A stretch of DNA of 37,126 nucleotides from an uncultured Clostridia bacterium (lineage in GTDB: Bacteria > Bacillota > Clostridia > Oscillospirales > Oscillospiraceae), in assembly GCA_937907715.1 (NCBI GenBank), contig CALERM010000014.1, forward strand, positions 1-37,126. The letters are read 5' to 3'. How positions within the stretch are numbered: position 1 is the stretch's first letter; the number at the start of each line of letters is the position of its first letter. The notes under the pieces were generated by a model that made no database searches, had not been told where the DNA came from, and worked only from the letters and a program-made list of their open reading frames with translations. Positions 6,783 through 14,785 of the stretch are shown here, piece after piece. The position numbers and the translations under genes were made by a program.

Positions 6783-7871
6783 TTACGCCTCCTTTCTGCT
6801 CTTGCGAAGACTGACCTTGTACGTGAGGAAGAACTCACTGCCGATGATGAAGAACAGGATGATACCGGTCAGAATGTCGGCGAAGGATTGGTTGAGGGAG
6901 AACACACTGGAAATTTCGCTTGCGCCGCGGCTCAGGACGACGAGCAGCAGACTCGTGAACACCATGACGATGGGGTTGAACTTTGCCAGCCACGAGACCA
7001 TGACGGCTGTGAAGCCGCGTCCGCCGACAATGGTGGTGGTGAGGGTGTGGTCGGTGCCTGCTGTGAGCAGCAGGCCCATCAGACCGCAGACCGCGCCGGA
7101 GAGCACCATCGTGCGGATGATCACGCGATCGACCTTGATGCCGGCGTAGCTCGCAGTGCGGCGGCTCTCGCCGACGACGGCGATTTCATAGCCGTGCTTG
7201 CTGTAGTTGAGGTAGATGTACATGAGAATGGTCATGACCACAACGACCAGTATGGTCAGCAGATACTGCTTGCCGCCGATGACGGGGAGCCAGCCTGCTT
7301 CGCTGTTCTGGTTGATGATGCCGATCTTGCCCGCACCCTTCGGAACTTCCCAGACGATGATGAAGAATGCAGCAAGCTGGGTTGCGATGTAGTTCATCAT
7401 GAGCGTGAAGAGCGTCTCGTTGGTGTTCCACTTCGCTTTGAAGAACGACGGAAGGAAGCCCCACAGAGCGCCTGCCGCGATGGCGGCGACGAGCATGACG
7501 GGAATCAGAACGCCGTTCGGAAGCTTGTCGCCCAGCACGATCATACATGCTGCGGTGGCAAGACAGCCGATCAGGACCTGACCTTCTGCGCCGATGTTCC
7601 AGAAGCGCATCTTGAATGCAGGCGTGACGGCGAGGGAGATGCCGAGCAGAACCGCGAGGTTCTGGAACGTGACCCAGGATTTGCGCGCGGTGCCGAATGC
7701 ACCGTAGAAAATGGTGCCGTAAATGCTGATGGGGTTTTCGCCCGTGAGGAGCATCGTGACGAGCGCGCAGACAATCAGCGCCAGAACAATCGCGCCGCCG
7801 CGGATCAGCACCGCCTGATACCAGGGCAGGGCGTCTCGCTTGGAGATATGGAACAGGGATTGTTTATGCAT
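6783..7871 (-). CDS. ABC transporter permease, nucleoside (BmpA/NupP) type
   Basis: First permease of the importer: 362 residues, about eight to ten membrane segments beginning after a cytoplasmic N-terminus of some 20 residues. It contains NIGAEGQVLIGCLA, the permease signature of this family, and AVVGESRRTASYAGI, the likely coupling-helix loop. It is similar in layout to Bacillus NupP/YufP. Its first 8 bases overlap the end of the ATPase gene, so the two are probably translationally coupled. Together with the following permease it should form a heterodimeric membrane channel. Confidence 0.88.
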   Translation of the reverse strand: MHKQSLFHISKRDALPWYQAVLIRGGAIVLALIVCALVTMLLTGENPISIYGTIFYGAFGTARKSWVTFQNLAVLLGISLAVTPAFKMRFWNIGAEGQVLIGCLATAACMIVLGDKLPNGVLIPVMLVAAIAAGALWGFLPSFFKAKWNTNETLFTLMMNYIATQLAAFFIIVWEVPKGAGKIGIINQNSEAGWLPVIGGKQYLLTILVVVVMTILMYIYLNYSKHGYEIAVVGESRRTASYAGIKVDRVIIRTMVLSGAVCGLMGLLLTAGTDHTLTTTIVGGRGFTAVMVSWLAKFNPIVMVFTSLLLVVLSRGASEISSVFSLNQSFADILTGIILFFIIGSEFFLTYKVSLRKSRKEA

Positions 7872-9411
7872 CGACTTTTCCTCCTCTCACGAGGGTCATG
7901 AGGCTGCCGATCTGGCGCTTGTCGGTGGTTCTGGCGTCGACCACGCCGGAAACCTGACCGCCGCACAGAACGACAATCCGGTCGCACAGCTCCAGCAGAA
8001 CGTCGAGGTCCTCGCCGACATACACGACGGCGACGCCCTTCATCTTCTGCTCGGTGAGCAGATTGTAAATGGTATAGGATGTGTTGATATCGAGACCGCG
8101 TACCGCATAAGCCGTCATGAGAACGGCAGGAGACTGCGCAATTTCACGACCGACCAGAACCTTCTGCACGTTGCCGCCGGACATGCGGCGCACGGGGAAG
8201 TTCGTGCTGGGCGTGACGACGCCGAGCTCGTTCCAGATGCGGTTTGCAAGCGCCTCGGGGTCCTTGCGGTTTAAGAAGATGCTGGCGCCCTTTCTCCAGG
8301 AGCGGAGCATCATGTTGCCGGTCATGCCCATCGAGCCGACCAGACCCATACCCAGACGGTCTTCGGGGACGAAGGACATGGCGATGCCATTTTTGCGGAT
8401 ATCCATGGGATCGAGACCGACCAGTTCCTTCGGCGCGCTGCCGTCCGGCGCATAATACCTGACAGAGCCCTCTGCAACCGGGTAAAGACCCGCGATGGAC
8501 TCAAGAAGCTCGCGCTGACCACTGCCCGCGATGCCGGCAATGCCGAGCACCTCACCGGCGTTGATCGTGAACGACACATCGTCGAGCCGCTTGACGCCCA
8601 GCTCGTCGTAGGCGGTCAGACCGGTGATTTCCAGACGCTTCTGGACATTCACGGGCTCCGGACGGTCGATGTTGAGCGCAACCGCATGACCGACCATCAT
8701 ATCGGTCAGGGACTGCTGGTCGGCGTCTTTCGTGAGAACGTCTCCGATGTACTCGCCCTTGCGCAGAACCGCGACGCGGTCCGACACGTCGAGCACCTCG
8801 TGGAGCTTGTGGGTGATGATGATCAGAGACTTGCCGTCGGCTTTCATGTTGCGCATGATCTGGAAGAGCTTGTCCGTTTCCTGCGGGGTCAGAACGGCGG
8901 TCGGCTCGTCGAGGATGAGAATATCCGCGCCGCGATAGAGCACCTTGACGATCTCGACCGTCTGCTTCTGTGAGACGGACATATCGTAAATTTTCTGGTT
9001 GGGGTCGATGTCGAAGCCGTATTTGTCGCAGATCTCCTTGACCTTGCGGGTCGCTTCCGGAATGTTCATCCGGCCCTTTTCCTCCAGGCCGAGGATGATG
9101 TTTTCCGTGGCGGTAAAGACGTCGACAAGCTTGAAATGCTGGTGGATCATGCCGATGCCGTGGGCAAAGGCGTCCTTCGGAGAGCCGATCGTCACGGGCT
9201 GGCCGTGAATGTAGATTTGGCCCTCATCGGGGAAGTAGATGCCGGAGAGCATATTCATCAGCGTCGTTTTGCCGCTGCCGTTTTCGCCGAGCAAAGACAG
9301 GATCTCGCCCTCGTGCAGCTCCAGGTTGACGGCGTTGTTCGCCGTTACCTTACCAAACCGCTTTGTAATATTCTCCATCCTAACTGCGCATTCAGATCCC
9401 AAGGCGGTCAC
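7864..9411 (-). CDS. ABC importer ATP-binding protein with two NBDs (NupO type)
   Basis: Double nucleotide-binding protein of 515 residues. The first domain has Walker A GENGSGKTT (42-50), signature SVSQKQ (about 145-150) and Walker B ILILDEPTA (164-172). The second (from about 265) has a Walker A-like GIAGSGQRE without the Lys, signature MSGGN, and a Walker B region AVLMTAYAVRGLDI without the DE pair. Such degeneracy is normal for the second half in this sugar/nucleoside family and is not a sign of decay. Start: GTG at 9411 directly abuts AAAGGG. TTG at 9402, 8 nt from AGAAAGGGTGA, is at least as good, and an ATG at 9378 is a weaker option. Confidence 0.92.
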   Translation of the reverse strand: MTALGSECAVRMENITKRFGKVTANNAVNLELHEGEILSLLGENGSGKTTLMNMLSGIYFPDEGQIYIHGQPVTIGSPKDAFAHGIGMIHQHFKLVDVFTATENIILGLEEKGRMNIPEATRKVKEICDKYGFDIDPNQKIYDMSVSQKQTVEIVKVLYRGADILILDEPTAVLTPQETDKLFQIMRNMKADGKSLIIITHKLHEVLDVSDRVAVLRKGEYIGDVLTKDADQQSLTDMMVGHAVALNIDRPEPVNVQKRLEITGLTAYDELGVKRLDDVSFTINAGEVLGIAGIAGSGQRELLESIAGLYPVAEGSVRYYAPDGSAPKELVGLDPMDIRKNGIAMSFVPEDRLGMGLVGSMGMTGNMMLRSWRKGASIFLNRKDPEALANRIWNELGVVTPSTNFPVRRMSGGNVQKVLVGREIAQSPAVLMTAYAVRGLDINTSYTIYNLLTEQKMKGVAVVYVGEDLDVLLELCDRIVVLCGGQVSGVVDARTTDKRQIGSLMTLVRGGKVDA

Positions 9412-9462
9412 CCTTTCTTTGTGGGAGGAAAAATCTCTCCCGATTTTTGTAAGTACACTTGT

Positions 9463-9491
9463 ATTCTACCATACCGAAAGGCAAAAGTAAA
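9463..9491 (-). promoter_or_regulatory. Promoter of the ATPase-permease operon
   Basis: On the minus strand: -35 TTTACT (9491-9486), 17-nt spacer, -10 TAGAAT (9468-9463), with TG one base before the -10 (extended -10). Transcription starts near 9456, about 45-55 nt before the ATPase start. Confidence 0.7.
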
Positions 9492-9715
9492 TAATATGAC
9501 CAAAAATTTTTTAAGACTTGCAAAAAATTTGTCATGTTTTCATAAGGCGGCACCGCACAATTTGACAAGCAGATTCGGCGAGAGTTTTTTCGTCAAGGCA
9601 AGGCTTGGAAAGCGAAGGAATACTGCATGTATTTCTCGATTTTCAAGCCGCAGAATTGGCGGAAAAGATCCGCCGAAGCGCGAAGGCACAATTGCGTGGT
9701 GCTGCCATAACGGAA
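9492..9715 (+). other. Gene-free stretch between lipoprotein and ATPase genes
   Basis: No credible gene. The left part is A/T-rich (promoter upstream region). The part at 9541-9712 is more G+C-balanced and open in two plus-strand frames for about 50 codons, but lacks a start codon with a ribosome site. An imperfect AATAC/GTATT repeat surrounds TGCAT near 9622-9636. It may be an old repetitive element, but no second copy exists in this window. Confidence 0.4.
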
Positions 9716-9741
9716 ATCGGGCTGCCCGAAGGCAGCCCGAT
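9716..9741 (-). terminator. Hairpin after the substrate-binding lipoprotein gene
   Basis: An 11-bp perfect stem (ATCGGGCTGCC and complement) with a 4-nt loop, 21 nt past the lipoprotein stop on the minus strand, followed by TTCCGTTAT. The weak T-run suggests partial termination. It could protect the upstream mRNA and set a higher level of binding protein than of membrane parts, as is common for importers. Confidence 0.65.
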
Positions 9742-9762
9742 CTGGGTTCGCAAGAAGTGAAA

Positions 9763-11049
9763 TTAGAATGCGGTATCGAGCAGGGTGATGCCGTCGATGT
9801 TCAGCTGGAAGTAAGGAGCCGAACGGAAGGTGGACTCTGCGAAGTAGCCGTCCACGATTGCCTCGGTGTCGGGCGTGTAATCCGCATCGGTGTCGACGTC
9901 CGCCATGGAGGAGGTCAGCTGCTCGCCGTCAACGGTGAAGGTGGTCACGTCGAAGACATGGCGCGTGCCAGCCTCGAGCTCTGCCTTGGCAGCCTCGACA
10001 GCCTCTGCGGTGCCGGCGGCGACAACGTTCTCGTTGAGCTCGGTCAGGACGACGGAGCCGGTGGCAAGGGTGCCGGTCCAGTCAGTGTCGATGGCTTCGC
10101 CGTTCATCACAGCGGAGATGGCGTACTTGTAGTACGGAGCCCAGTCGATACGGGAAGAAACGAGGTAGGTGTTCGGGCAGGCAGCCTGGGTCGAGCCGTT
10201 GTAGGAGACGTCGGGGACACCGGCGGTCTCGCAGGCGGTCGGAGCGCCCATGGAGTCGGCGTGCTGGCTGATGAGCTTGCAGCCGTTGTTGATGAGCTTC
10301 TGTGCGCCTTCCTTCTCAGCGGTCTCGTCGTACCAGCTGCCGGTGAAGGTGACTTCCATCGTAGCGGTCGGGCAGACGGAGCGGGCGCCCAGGAAGAAGG
10401 AGGTGTAGCCGGAGATGACCTCGGCGTAGGTGAAAGCGCCGACGTAGCCGATCTTGGCCTCTTCTGCGGTGAACTCACCGGCCTCGATCATCTCGTTGAG
10501 CTTCATGCCTGCAACGATACCGGCAAGGTAGCGGCCTTCATAGATGGAGGCGAATGCGTTGTGGTAGTTGGCAAGGCCTTCGGTGTGGGCCTTCGTGCCG
10601 GTGGAATGGCAGAACTCAACGTCCGGGAATTCCTTGGCAGCCTGGATCATGTAGTCCTCATGGCCGAAGGAGTCGGCGAAGACGATGTTGCAGCCGGCGT
10701 CGGCAAGGTCAGCCGCGGCGTCATAGCATTCCTGGCCTTCGGGAACGTTCGTCTTGATGACGTACTCAACGCCCAGAGCTTCGGCAGCTTCCTTCGCGCC
10801 GTTGATGAAGTTCAGGTCGTAGGTGGAGTTTTCGTCATGGAGCATGATGAAGCCAACCTTGAAGTCGGCGGGAGCGGTCGTCTCAGCGGCAGGCTCCTCG
10901 GTGGTTTCTTCGGTCTTTTCTTCCGTTGCAGTTTCGGTTGCAGCGGTCTCGGTCTTGGTTTCCTCAGCGGGAGCCTCGGTCTTGGACGCGCAGGCTGCCA
11001 GAGCAAAAACCATAACCAGTGCCAGAAGCAGGGCGATGATCTTTTTCAT
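9763..11049 (-). CDS. BMP-family substrate-binding lipoprotein (purine nucleoside type)
   Basis: Receptor of the ABC importer: 428 residues. The signal peptide (1-19) ends in lipobox LAAC with lipidated Cys20, followed by a Thr/Glu/Ala-rich spacer (about 21-60) that tethers the receptor to the membrane. The Bmp domain then starts FKVGFIMLHDENSTYD. The pattern INGAKEAAEALGVEY, the GHEDYMIQAAKEFPDV region and YYKYAISAVMNG are typical of PnrA/BmpA-type nucleoside receptors. AGGAGG lies 9 nt before the ATG. It is transcribed first, with a hairpin before the ATPase gene, which has its own promoter. Confidence 0.92.
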   Translation of the reverse strand: MKKIIALLLALVMVFALAACASKTEAPAEETKTETAATETATEEKTEETTEEPAAETTAPADFKVGFIMLHDENSTYDLNFINGAKEAAEALGVEYVIKTNVPEGQECYDAAADLADAGCNIVFADSFGHEDYMIQAAKEFPDVEFCHSTGTKAHTEGLANYHNAFASIYEGRYLAGIVAGMKLNEMIEAGEFTAEEAKIGYVGAFTYAEVISGYTSFFLGARSVCPTATMEVTFTGSWYDETAEKEGAQKLINNGCKLISQHADSMGAPTACETAGVPDVSYNGSTQAACPNTYLVSSRIDWAPYYKYAISAVMNGEAIDTDWTGTLATGSVVLTELNENVVAAGTAEAVEAAKAELEAGTRHVFDVTTFTVDGEQLTSSMADVDTDADYTPDTEAIVDGYFAESTFRSAPYFQLNIDGITLLDTAF

Positions 11050-11134
11050 TTAGCGATTCCTCCTAAAATTTTTGTGGGTTGCGAATGATCGGGTGCAAAA
11101 CGAAAAAATTTTTGCAGGTCAATCAAGTGCCTCC

Positions 11135-11163
11135 ATTTTACATGATTTATGCAAAGAATGCAA
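11135..11163 (-). promoter_or_regulatory. Probable promoter of the lipoprotein gene
   Basis: Minus strand: -35 TTGCAT (11163-11158), 17-nt spacer, -10 TAAAAT (11140-11135). Start near 11128 leaves a leader of about 80 nt in which I see no purine-riboswitch core. Confidence 0.6.
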
Positions 11164-11425
11164 TCCCCTTTCTAAAAAATATTTAGTTTTTGTGCTTTTT
11201 TGCGGATATTCGACCATACTGACCTAACAAATTTTTAGATTTTCAAGGTCGTTGTGGGCTATGCACAGAAATGGTTCGTCAGAATTGTTCAGAATTACTT
11301 TTCTGTTTTCGACAAAGCTGTATGCCTTTCACAAAGAAGCTAAAAATTTTTTAGCTTTTCGGACGTCTTGACCTTTTGCGCAGACAAAGCGGGCGGATTT
11401 CGTGAAGTTTGACGAAAGACGGACG
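11164..11425. promoter_or_regulatory. A/T-rich control region between divergent purine genes
   Basis: No gene. A perfect 10-bp inverted repeat AAGCTAAAAA/TTTTTAGCTT (11337-11346 and 11348-11357, one central base) and related CTAAA/TTTAG arms at about 11174-11188 lie here, with a further ATTTTTAG near 11230. The recurrence of CTAAAAA-type half sites between a purine importer and guanine deaminase suggests binding sites for a shared regulator. This is inference. Confidence 0.4.
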
Positions 11426-11454
11426 TGGAAAACGGACGGCAAACATGATATGAT
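11426..11454 (+). promoter_or_regulatory. Promoter of guaD
   Basis: TGGAAA (11426-11431), 17-nt spacer, TATGAT (11449-11454), with TG one base before the -10 (extended -10). The 60-nt leader contains an imperfect hairpin with CCGCGC/GCGCGG arms (about 11479-11503) just before the ribosome site. Confidence 0.65.
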
Positions 11455-11523
11455 AGACCCGCAGCAAGATAAAGACGCCGCGCCGGACAGACCGGGTGCG
11501 CGGCTTTTGAAAGAGGTATGATC

Positions 11524-12798
11524 ATGCACGAACCGTTTTTTCTGCGCGGGACGCTTTTATACAGCAGCAGCCCCGACACCATAGAGATTCTCGACGACGG
11601 GTGGCTGCTCTGCCGCGATGGTAAGGCGGCGGGCGTCTTTCGCAGCAGACCCGAGCGCTTTGCAGGTCTCGACGTTCTCGACTATACGGGAAAGCTGATC
11701 ATTCCGGGCATGACGGACCTGCACGTCCACGCGCCGCAGTTTTCCTTCCGGGGGTTAGGGATGGATCTGGAGCTTCTGGACTGGCTCAACACCTACACCT
11801 TCCCCGAGGAGTCCAAATATGAGGATCTTTCGTATGCTGAGGCGGCGTATGAGAGCTTTGTGACGAGACTGACCCGCAGCACAACCACGCGCGCGTGCAT
11901 TTTTGCGACGCTGCATCTTCCGGCGACGCTGCTTCTGATGCAGAAGCTGGAGGACGCAGGACTCAGCACCTATGTCGGCAAGGTCAACATGAACCGCAAC
12001 TGCCCGGGGTATCTTCGCGAGATTTCCACCAATCAGGCGATCCGCGACACGGAGCGCTGGGTCGTGGAGTCACGCGAGCGCTTTTCGCATACGAAGCCGA
12101 TTCTGACCCCGCGCTTCATTCCCTCGTGTACGGACGATTTAATGTATGCGCTCTCGCGTCTGCGCGCAAAATACGATCTTCCGGTGCAGAGTCATCTGTC
12201 TGAAAACCTCGGCGAGATCGAGTGGGTAAAGGAGCTTTGCCCAAGGTCCAAATTCTATGGCGATGCGTATGACCAGTTCGGTATGTTCGGCGGGGGGTAT
12301 CCCTGCATCATGGCGCACTGCGTGCATTCCAATGACGCCGAGCAGGAGCTGATGCTCAGACGGGGCGTGTACATCGCGCACTCGCCGGAATCGAACATGA
12401 ACCTCGCCTCCGGCGTTGCACCGGTGAATCAGTTTATCGACCGGGGGCTTCATGTGGGACTCGCGACCGACGTCGCCGGCGGCAGTCATGAGAGCATGCT
12501 GCGCGCGATGATGCACGCCATTCAGGCGTCCAAGCTGCGCTGGCGGCTGCTGGACCAGAGCGTCAGACCCCTGAGCTTTGAGCGGGCATTTTATCTGGCG
12601 ACCATGGGCGGCGGGCAATTCTTCGGCAAGGTCGGCTCGTTCCTGGACGGGTATGAGCTGGACGCGGTGGTGCTGGACGATGCAGGTCTTGAGCATCCGC
12701 AGCCGCTTTCCGCCCGCGCGCGCCTGGAACGTATGGTATATCTTGCCGACGAGCGGAACATCGCTGCAAAATTCGTCTCCGGCAGAAAAGTTTTGTAA
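11524..12798 (+). CDS. guaD: Guanine deaminase
   Basis: Deaminates guanine to xanthine in purine salvage or catabolism. The 424-residue amidohydrolase has a beta-rich N-terminus, then metal ligands H67 and H69 in DLHVHAPQ, the guanine-pocket region NMNRNCP (155-161), H224 and catalytic E227 in SHLSEN, H265 in AHCVH, and D316 in TDVAGG. LTPRFIPSC near 194-202 is typical of GuaD. Two in-frame ATGs compete (11518 and 11524). I prefer 11524 because AAGAGG at 11511-11516 is 7 nt from it and only 1 nt from the other. It is divergent from the purine-type importer and ends in a strong terminator. Confidence 0.9.
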   Translation: MHEPFFLRGTLLYSSSPDTIEILDDGWLLCRDGKAAGVFRSRPERFAGLDVLDYTGKLIIPGMTDLHVHAPQFSFRGLGMDLELLDWLNTYTFPEESKYEDLSYAEAAYESFVTRLTRSTTTRACIFATLHLPATLLLMQKLEDAGLSTYVGKVNMNRNCPGYLREISTNQAIRDTERWVVESRERFSHTKPILTPRFIPSCTDDLMYALSRLRAKYDLPVQSHLSENLGEIEWVKELCPRSKFYGDAYDQFGMFGGGYPCIMAHCVHSNDAEQELMLRRGVYIAHSPESNMNLASGVAPVNQFIDRGLHVGLATDVAGGSHESMLRAMMHAIQASKLRWRLLDQSVRPLSFERAFYLATMGGGQFFGKVGSFLDGYELDAVVLDDAGLEHPQPLSARARLERMVYLADERNIAAKFVSGRKVL

Positions 12799-12816
12799 GC
12801 AGACCTGATATATGAC

Positions 12817-12848
12817 AATCCCCGGATGCAAAGCATCCGGGGATTTTT
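12817..12848 (+). terminator. Rho-independent terminator of guaD
   Basis: A 13-bp perfect stem (AATCCCCGGATGC and complement) with an AAA loop, followed by a short T-run, 18 nt after the stop codon. Confidence 0.92.
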
Positions 12849-12893
12849 ACCGGTTTTTCGGGGGGATGGCTTGGAATTTGGATGGTTTCCTGC

Positions 12894-12922
12894 TTGTATC
12901 GTGTGCGGCTGCGTGGTATAAT
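12894..12922 (+). promoter_or_regulatory. Promoter of the amidohydrolase-ROK-pgi operon
   Basis: TTGTAT (12894-12899), 17-nt spacer, TATAAT (12917-12922), with TG one base before the -10. The predicted start near 12929 excludes the in-frame ATGs at 12812 and 12935 as starts of the next gene and supports the ATG at 12983. Confidence 0.75.
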
Positions 12923-12982
12923 ATTGCATCGAAAATGAGGCACGGGGGAGTTTCCGGTGCCGGAAAGAACAGGCAGACGCAA

Positions 12983-13804
12983 ATGAGAAAGGTAGCAGAT
13001 ATTCACGCGCATGTCTTCCCGGAGAAGCTTGCCGACAAGGCGCCTGCGTCCATCAGCGCATTTTACGGCGGCATGGGGGTCGCCTGCCACCCGGCGACGC
13101 CGCAGAAGCTGGCGTTTTACGAGCAGGAGGCGGGCATCACGCGCTTTGTCATGAGCAACTCCGCGACGTCGGCGCATCAGGTGCGCAGCATCAACGATTT
13201 TCTGCCGCGGGCGGCGGAAACCGTTCCCGGCGCGATTGCCTTCGGCTCAATCTTTCCGGGCATGGACGGCGCCATCGAGGAGCTGGAGCGGGCAAAGGCG
13301 CTCGGCATCCGGGGACTCAAGGTCCACCCGGATTTTCAGAAGGTGCCGCTGGACGATCCTGCGGGCGTTCCCATTTACCGCAAGGCGGCGGAGCTGGGGC
13401 TGCCGGTGCTGTTCCACATGGGAGACGACCGGTATGATTACTCGACGCCCGAGCGGCTGATGCATCTTTTGCGGCAGGTGCCGGATTTGCAGGTGATCGC
13501 CGCGCATTTCGGCGGCTGGCGGGCGTGGGCGCATTCGTATGAATGCCCGCTGCCAAGCTGCGTGCTGTACGACACATCGAGTACGCTGCCGATGATTCCG
13601 CGCGGCATGGTGCTGCGGATGCTCGATAAATTCGGTCCGGAGCGGTTTTTGTTCGGCACGGATTTTCCGATGTGGTCGCCCAAGGAGGAGCTGGCGCGGT
13701 TTCTGGCGCTGGGACTGGGCGAGGATGTGAACGAAAAGATTCTCTACGGGAATTTCATGAAGCTGTTTGACCTGCACGACGAAGACGAGACGGAGGTAGC
13801 GTAA
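12983..13804 (+). CDS. TIM-barrel amidohydrolase (amidohydrolase-2 family)
   Basis: A 273-residue metal-dependent hydrolase or decarboxylase-like protein. Metal-site residues appear in order: H8 and H10 in DIHAHVF, His in KVHPDFQ, His in LFHMGD, His in AAHFGG and Asp in FGTDFPMW. Substrate is not deducible. The start codon is set by the promoter: the ATG at 12983 gives a leader of about 54 nt, though only a weak ACAGG site precedes it. It is the first gene of an operon: ROK kinase starts 1 nt after the stop, then pgi. Such proteins are often found as unassigned enzymes beside sugar genes. Confidence 0.82.
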   Translation: MRKVADIHAHVFPEKLADKAPASISAFYGGMGVACHPATPQKLAFYEQEAGITRFVMSNSATSAHQVRSINDFLPRAAETVPGAIAFGSIFPGMDGAIEELERAKALGIRGLKVHPDFQKVPLDDPAGVPIYRKAAELGLPVLFHMGDDRYDYSTPERLMHLLRQVPDLQVIAAHFGGWRAWAHSYECPLPSCVLYDTSSTLPMIPRGMVLRMLDKFGPERFLFGTDFPMWSPKEELARFLALGLGEDVNEKILYGNFMKLFDLHDEDETEVA

Positions 13805-13805
13805 C

Positions 13806-14753
13806 ATGTATCAGATTGGTGTGGATATCGGCGGAACGAATATCAAGGTCGGTCTTGTGAGCGAAACGCTGGAGCTGCTGCAAAGCTGCAGCGTCCGGTT
13901 CCCGCACGACGGCGCGAGAAGCGTCGTGAAAACCATCGAAGAGGCGGTTGATTTCCTTTTGCAGCAGCAGAGCATCCCGCGCGGGCAGCTTGAGAGCGTC
14001 GGCATTGTCGTTCCCGGCAGCATTGACCAGACCGGCGAGCGCGTCATCGACGCCTACAACCTGGGCTTTCATGATGTGCCGCTCAGGGCGCTGGTGCAGG
14101 AGGCGTTCGAGGGTGTGCCGGTGTATCTGGCAAACGATGCAAACGGCGCGGCGCTGGCAGAGCTTTACGCGGGCGCGTTCCGCGGCTGCAGGACGGCGGT
14201 GCTTTTCACGCTCGGCACGGGGCTCGGCGGCGGCATCATCCTCGGCGGGCATATGTTCAACGGCGGTATGAACCAGGGCGTGGAGCTGGGGCACATGTAT
14301 CTGGTCAACGGCGGCGAGCACTGCACCTGCGGCAACGACGGCTGTATGGAGGCATACTGCGCGGCAAGCGCACTGGCGCGCGACGGTCGGCGCGCAATGC
14401 TCGAGCATCCGGAAAGCCTGATTGCCGCACGTGCAGGCGGTGCGGCAGACGCAGTGGACGCAAAGCTTGTCATTGACTGCGCCAAAGAGGGCGACAAGAC
14501 GGCGAAGGCGGTCTTTGACCGGTATATTGACAGCCTGTCTTCTGCCTGCGCGTCTATCTACAATTTGCTTGATCCCGAGGTCATTGCCATCGGCGGCGGC
14601 GTGTGCGGCGCGGGAGAGTTCCTGTTTGCTCCGCTGCGCGAGCGGACGACGGAAAAGTGCTTCTATAAGACGCACGGCAGGCTGATTCCGGCAGAGCTGG
14701 GAAACGACGCCGGTATGATCGGCGCGGCGATGCTGCACCGGGACGCACAGTAA
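13806..14753 (+). CDS. ROK-family sugar kinase (probable glucokinase)
   Basis: A 315-residue ATP-dependent sugar kinase. Phosphate-1 motif DIGGTN (7-12), catalytic D111 in ANDAN, nucleotide loop LGTGLGGG (136-143), sugar-contacting E160-x-GH163, and the ROK zinc motif CTCGNDGCME (173-182). There is no N-terminal helix-turn-helix, so it is an enzyme and not a repressor. Glucose is the likely substrate because pgi follows 32 nt later, placing hexose phosphorylation and isomerisation together. N-acetylhexosamine or other sugars remain possible. GGAGG lies 8 nt before the ATG, inside the end of the upstream gene. Confidence 0.88.
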   Translation: MYQIGVDIGGTNIKVGLVSETLELLQSCSVRFPHDGARSVVKTIEEAVDFLLQQQSIPRGQLESVGIVVPGSIDQTGERVIDAYNLGFHDVPLRALVQEAFEGVPVYLANDANGAALAELYAGAFRGCRTAVLFTLGTGLGGGIILGGHMFNGGMNQGVELGHMYLVNGGEHCTCGNDGCMEAYCAASALARDGRRAMLEHPESLIAARAGGAADAVDAKLVIDCAKEGDKTAKAVFDRYIDSLSSACASIYNLLDPEVIAIGGGVCGAGEFLFAPLRERTTEKCFYKTHGRLIPAELGNDAGMIGAAMLHRDAQ

Positions 14754-14785
14754 AGTTAAAAACCTGAGTTTGGAGGTAAAATACT

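Noticed and set aside
8000..8560. Possible decay of the second ATPase domain (missing Walker A Lys and Walker B DE)
   Set aside because: The second domain in this double-NBD sugar/nucleoside importer family normally carries such changes, and the frame is intact.
9136..11088. 650-codon plus-strand open frame opposite the lipoprotein gene
   Set aside because: It is antisense to the clear BMP lipoprotein and part of the ATPase, runs through promoter and terminator sequence, and its Gly/Val-rich translation matches no family. G+C-rich third positions keep antisense frames open.
11050..11523. Purine riboswitch in the purine transporter/guaD control region
   Set aside because: I could not find the conserved junction and loop sequences of the purine aptamer on either strand.
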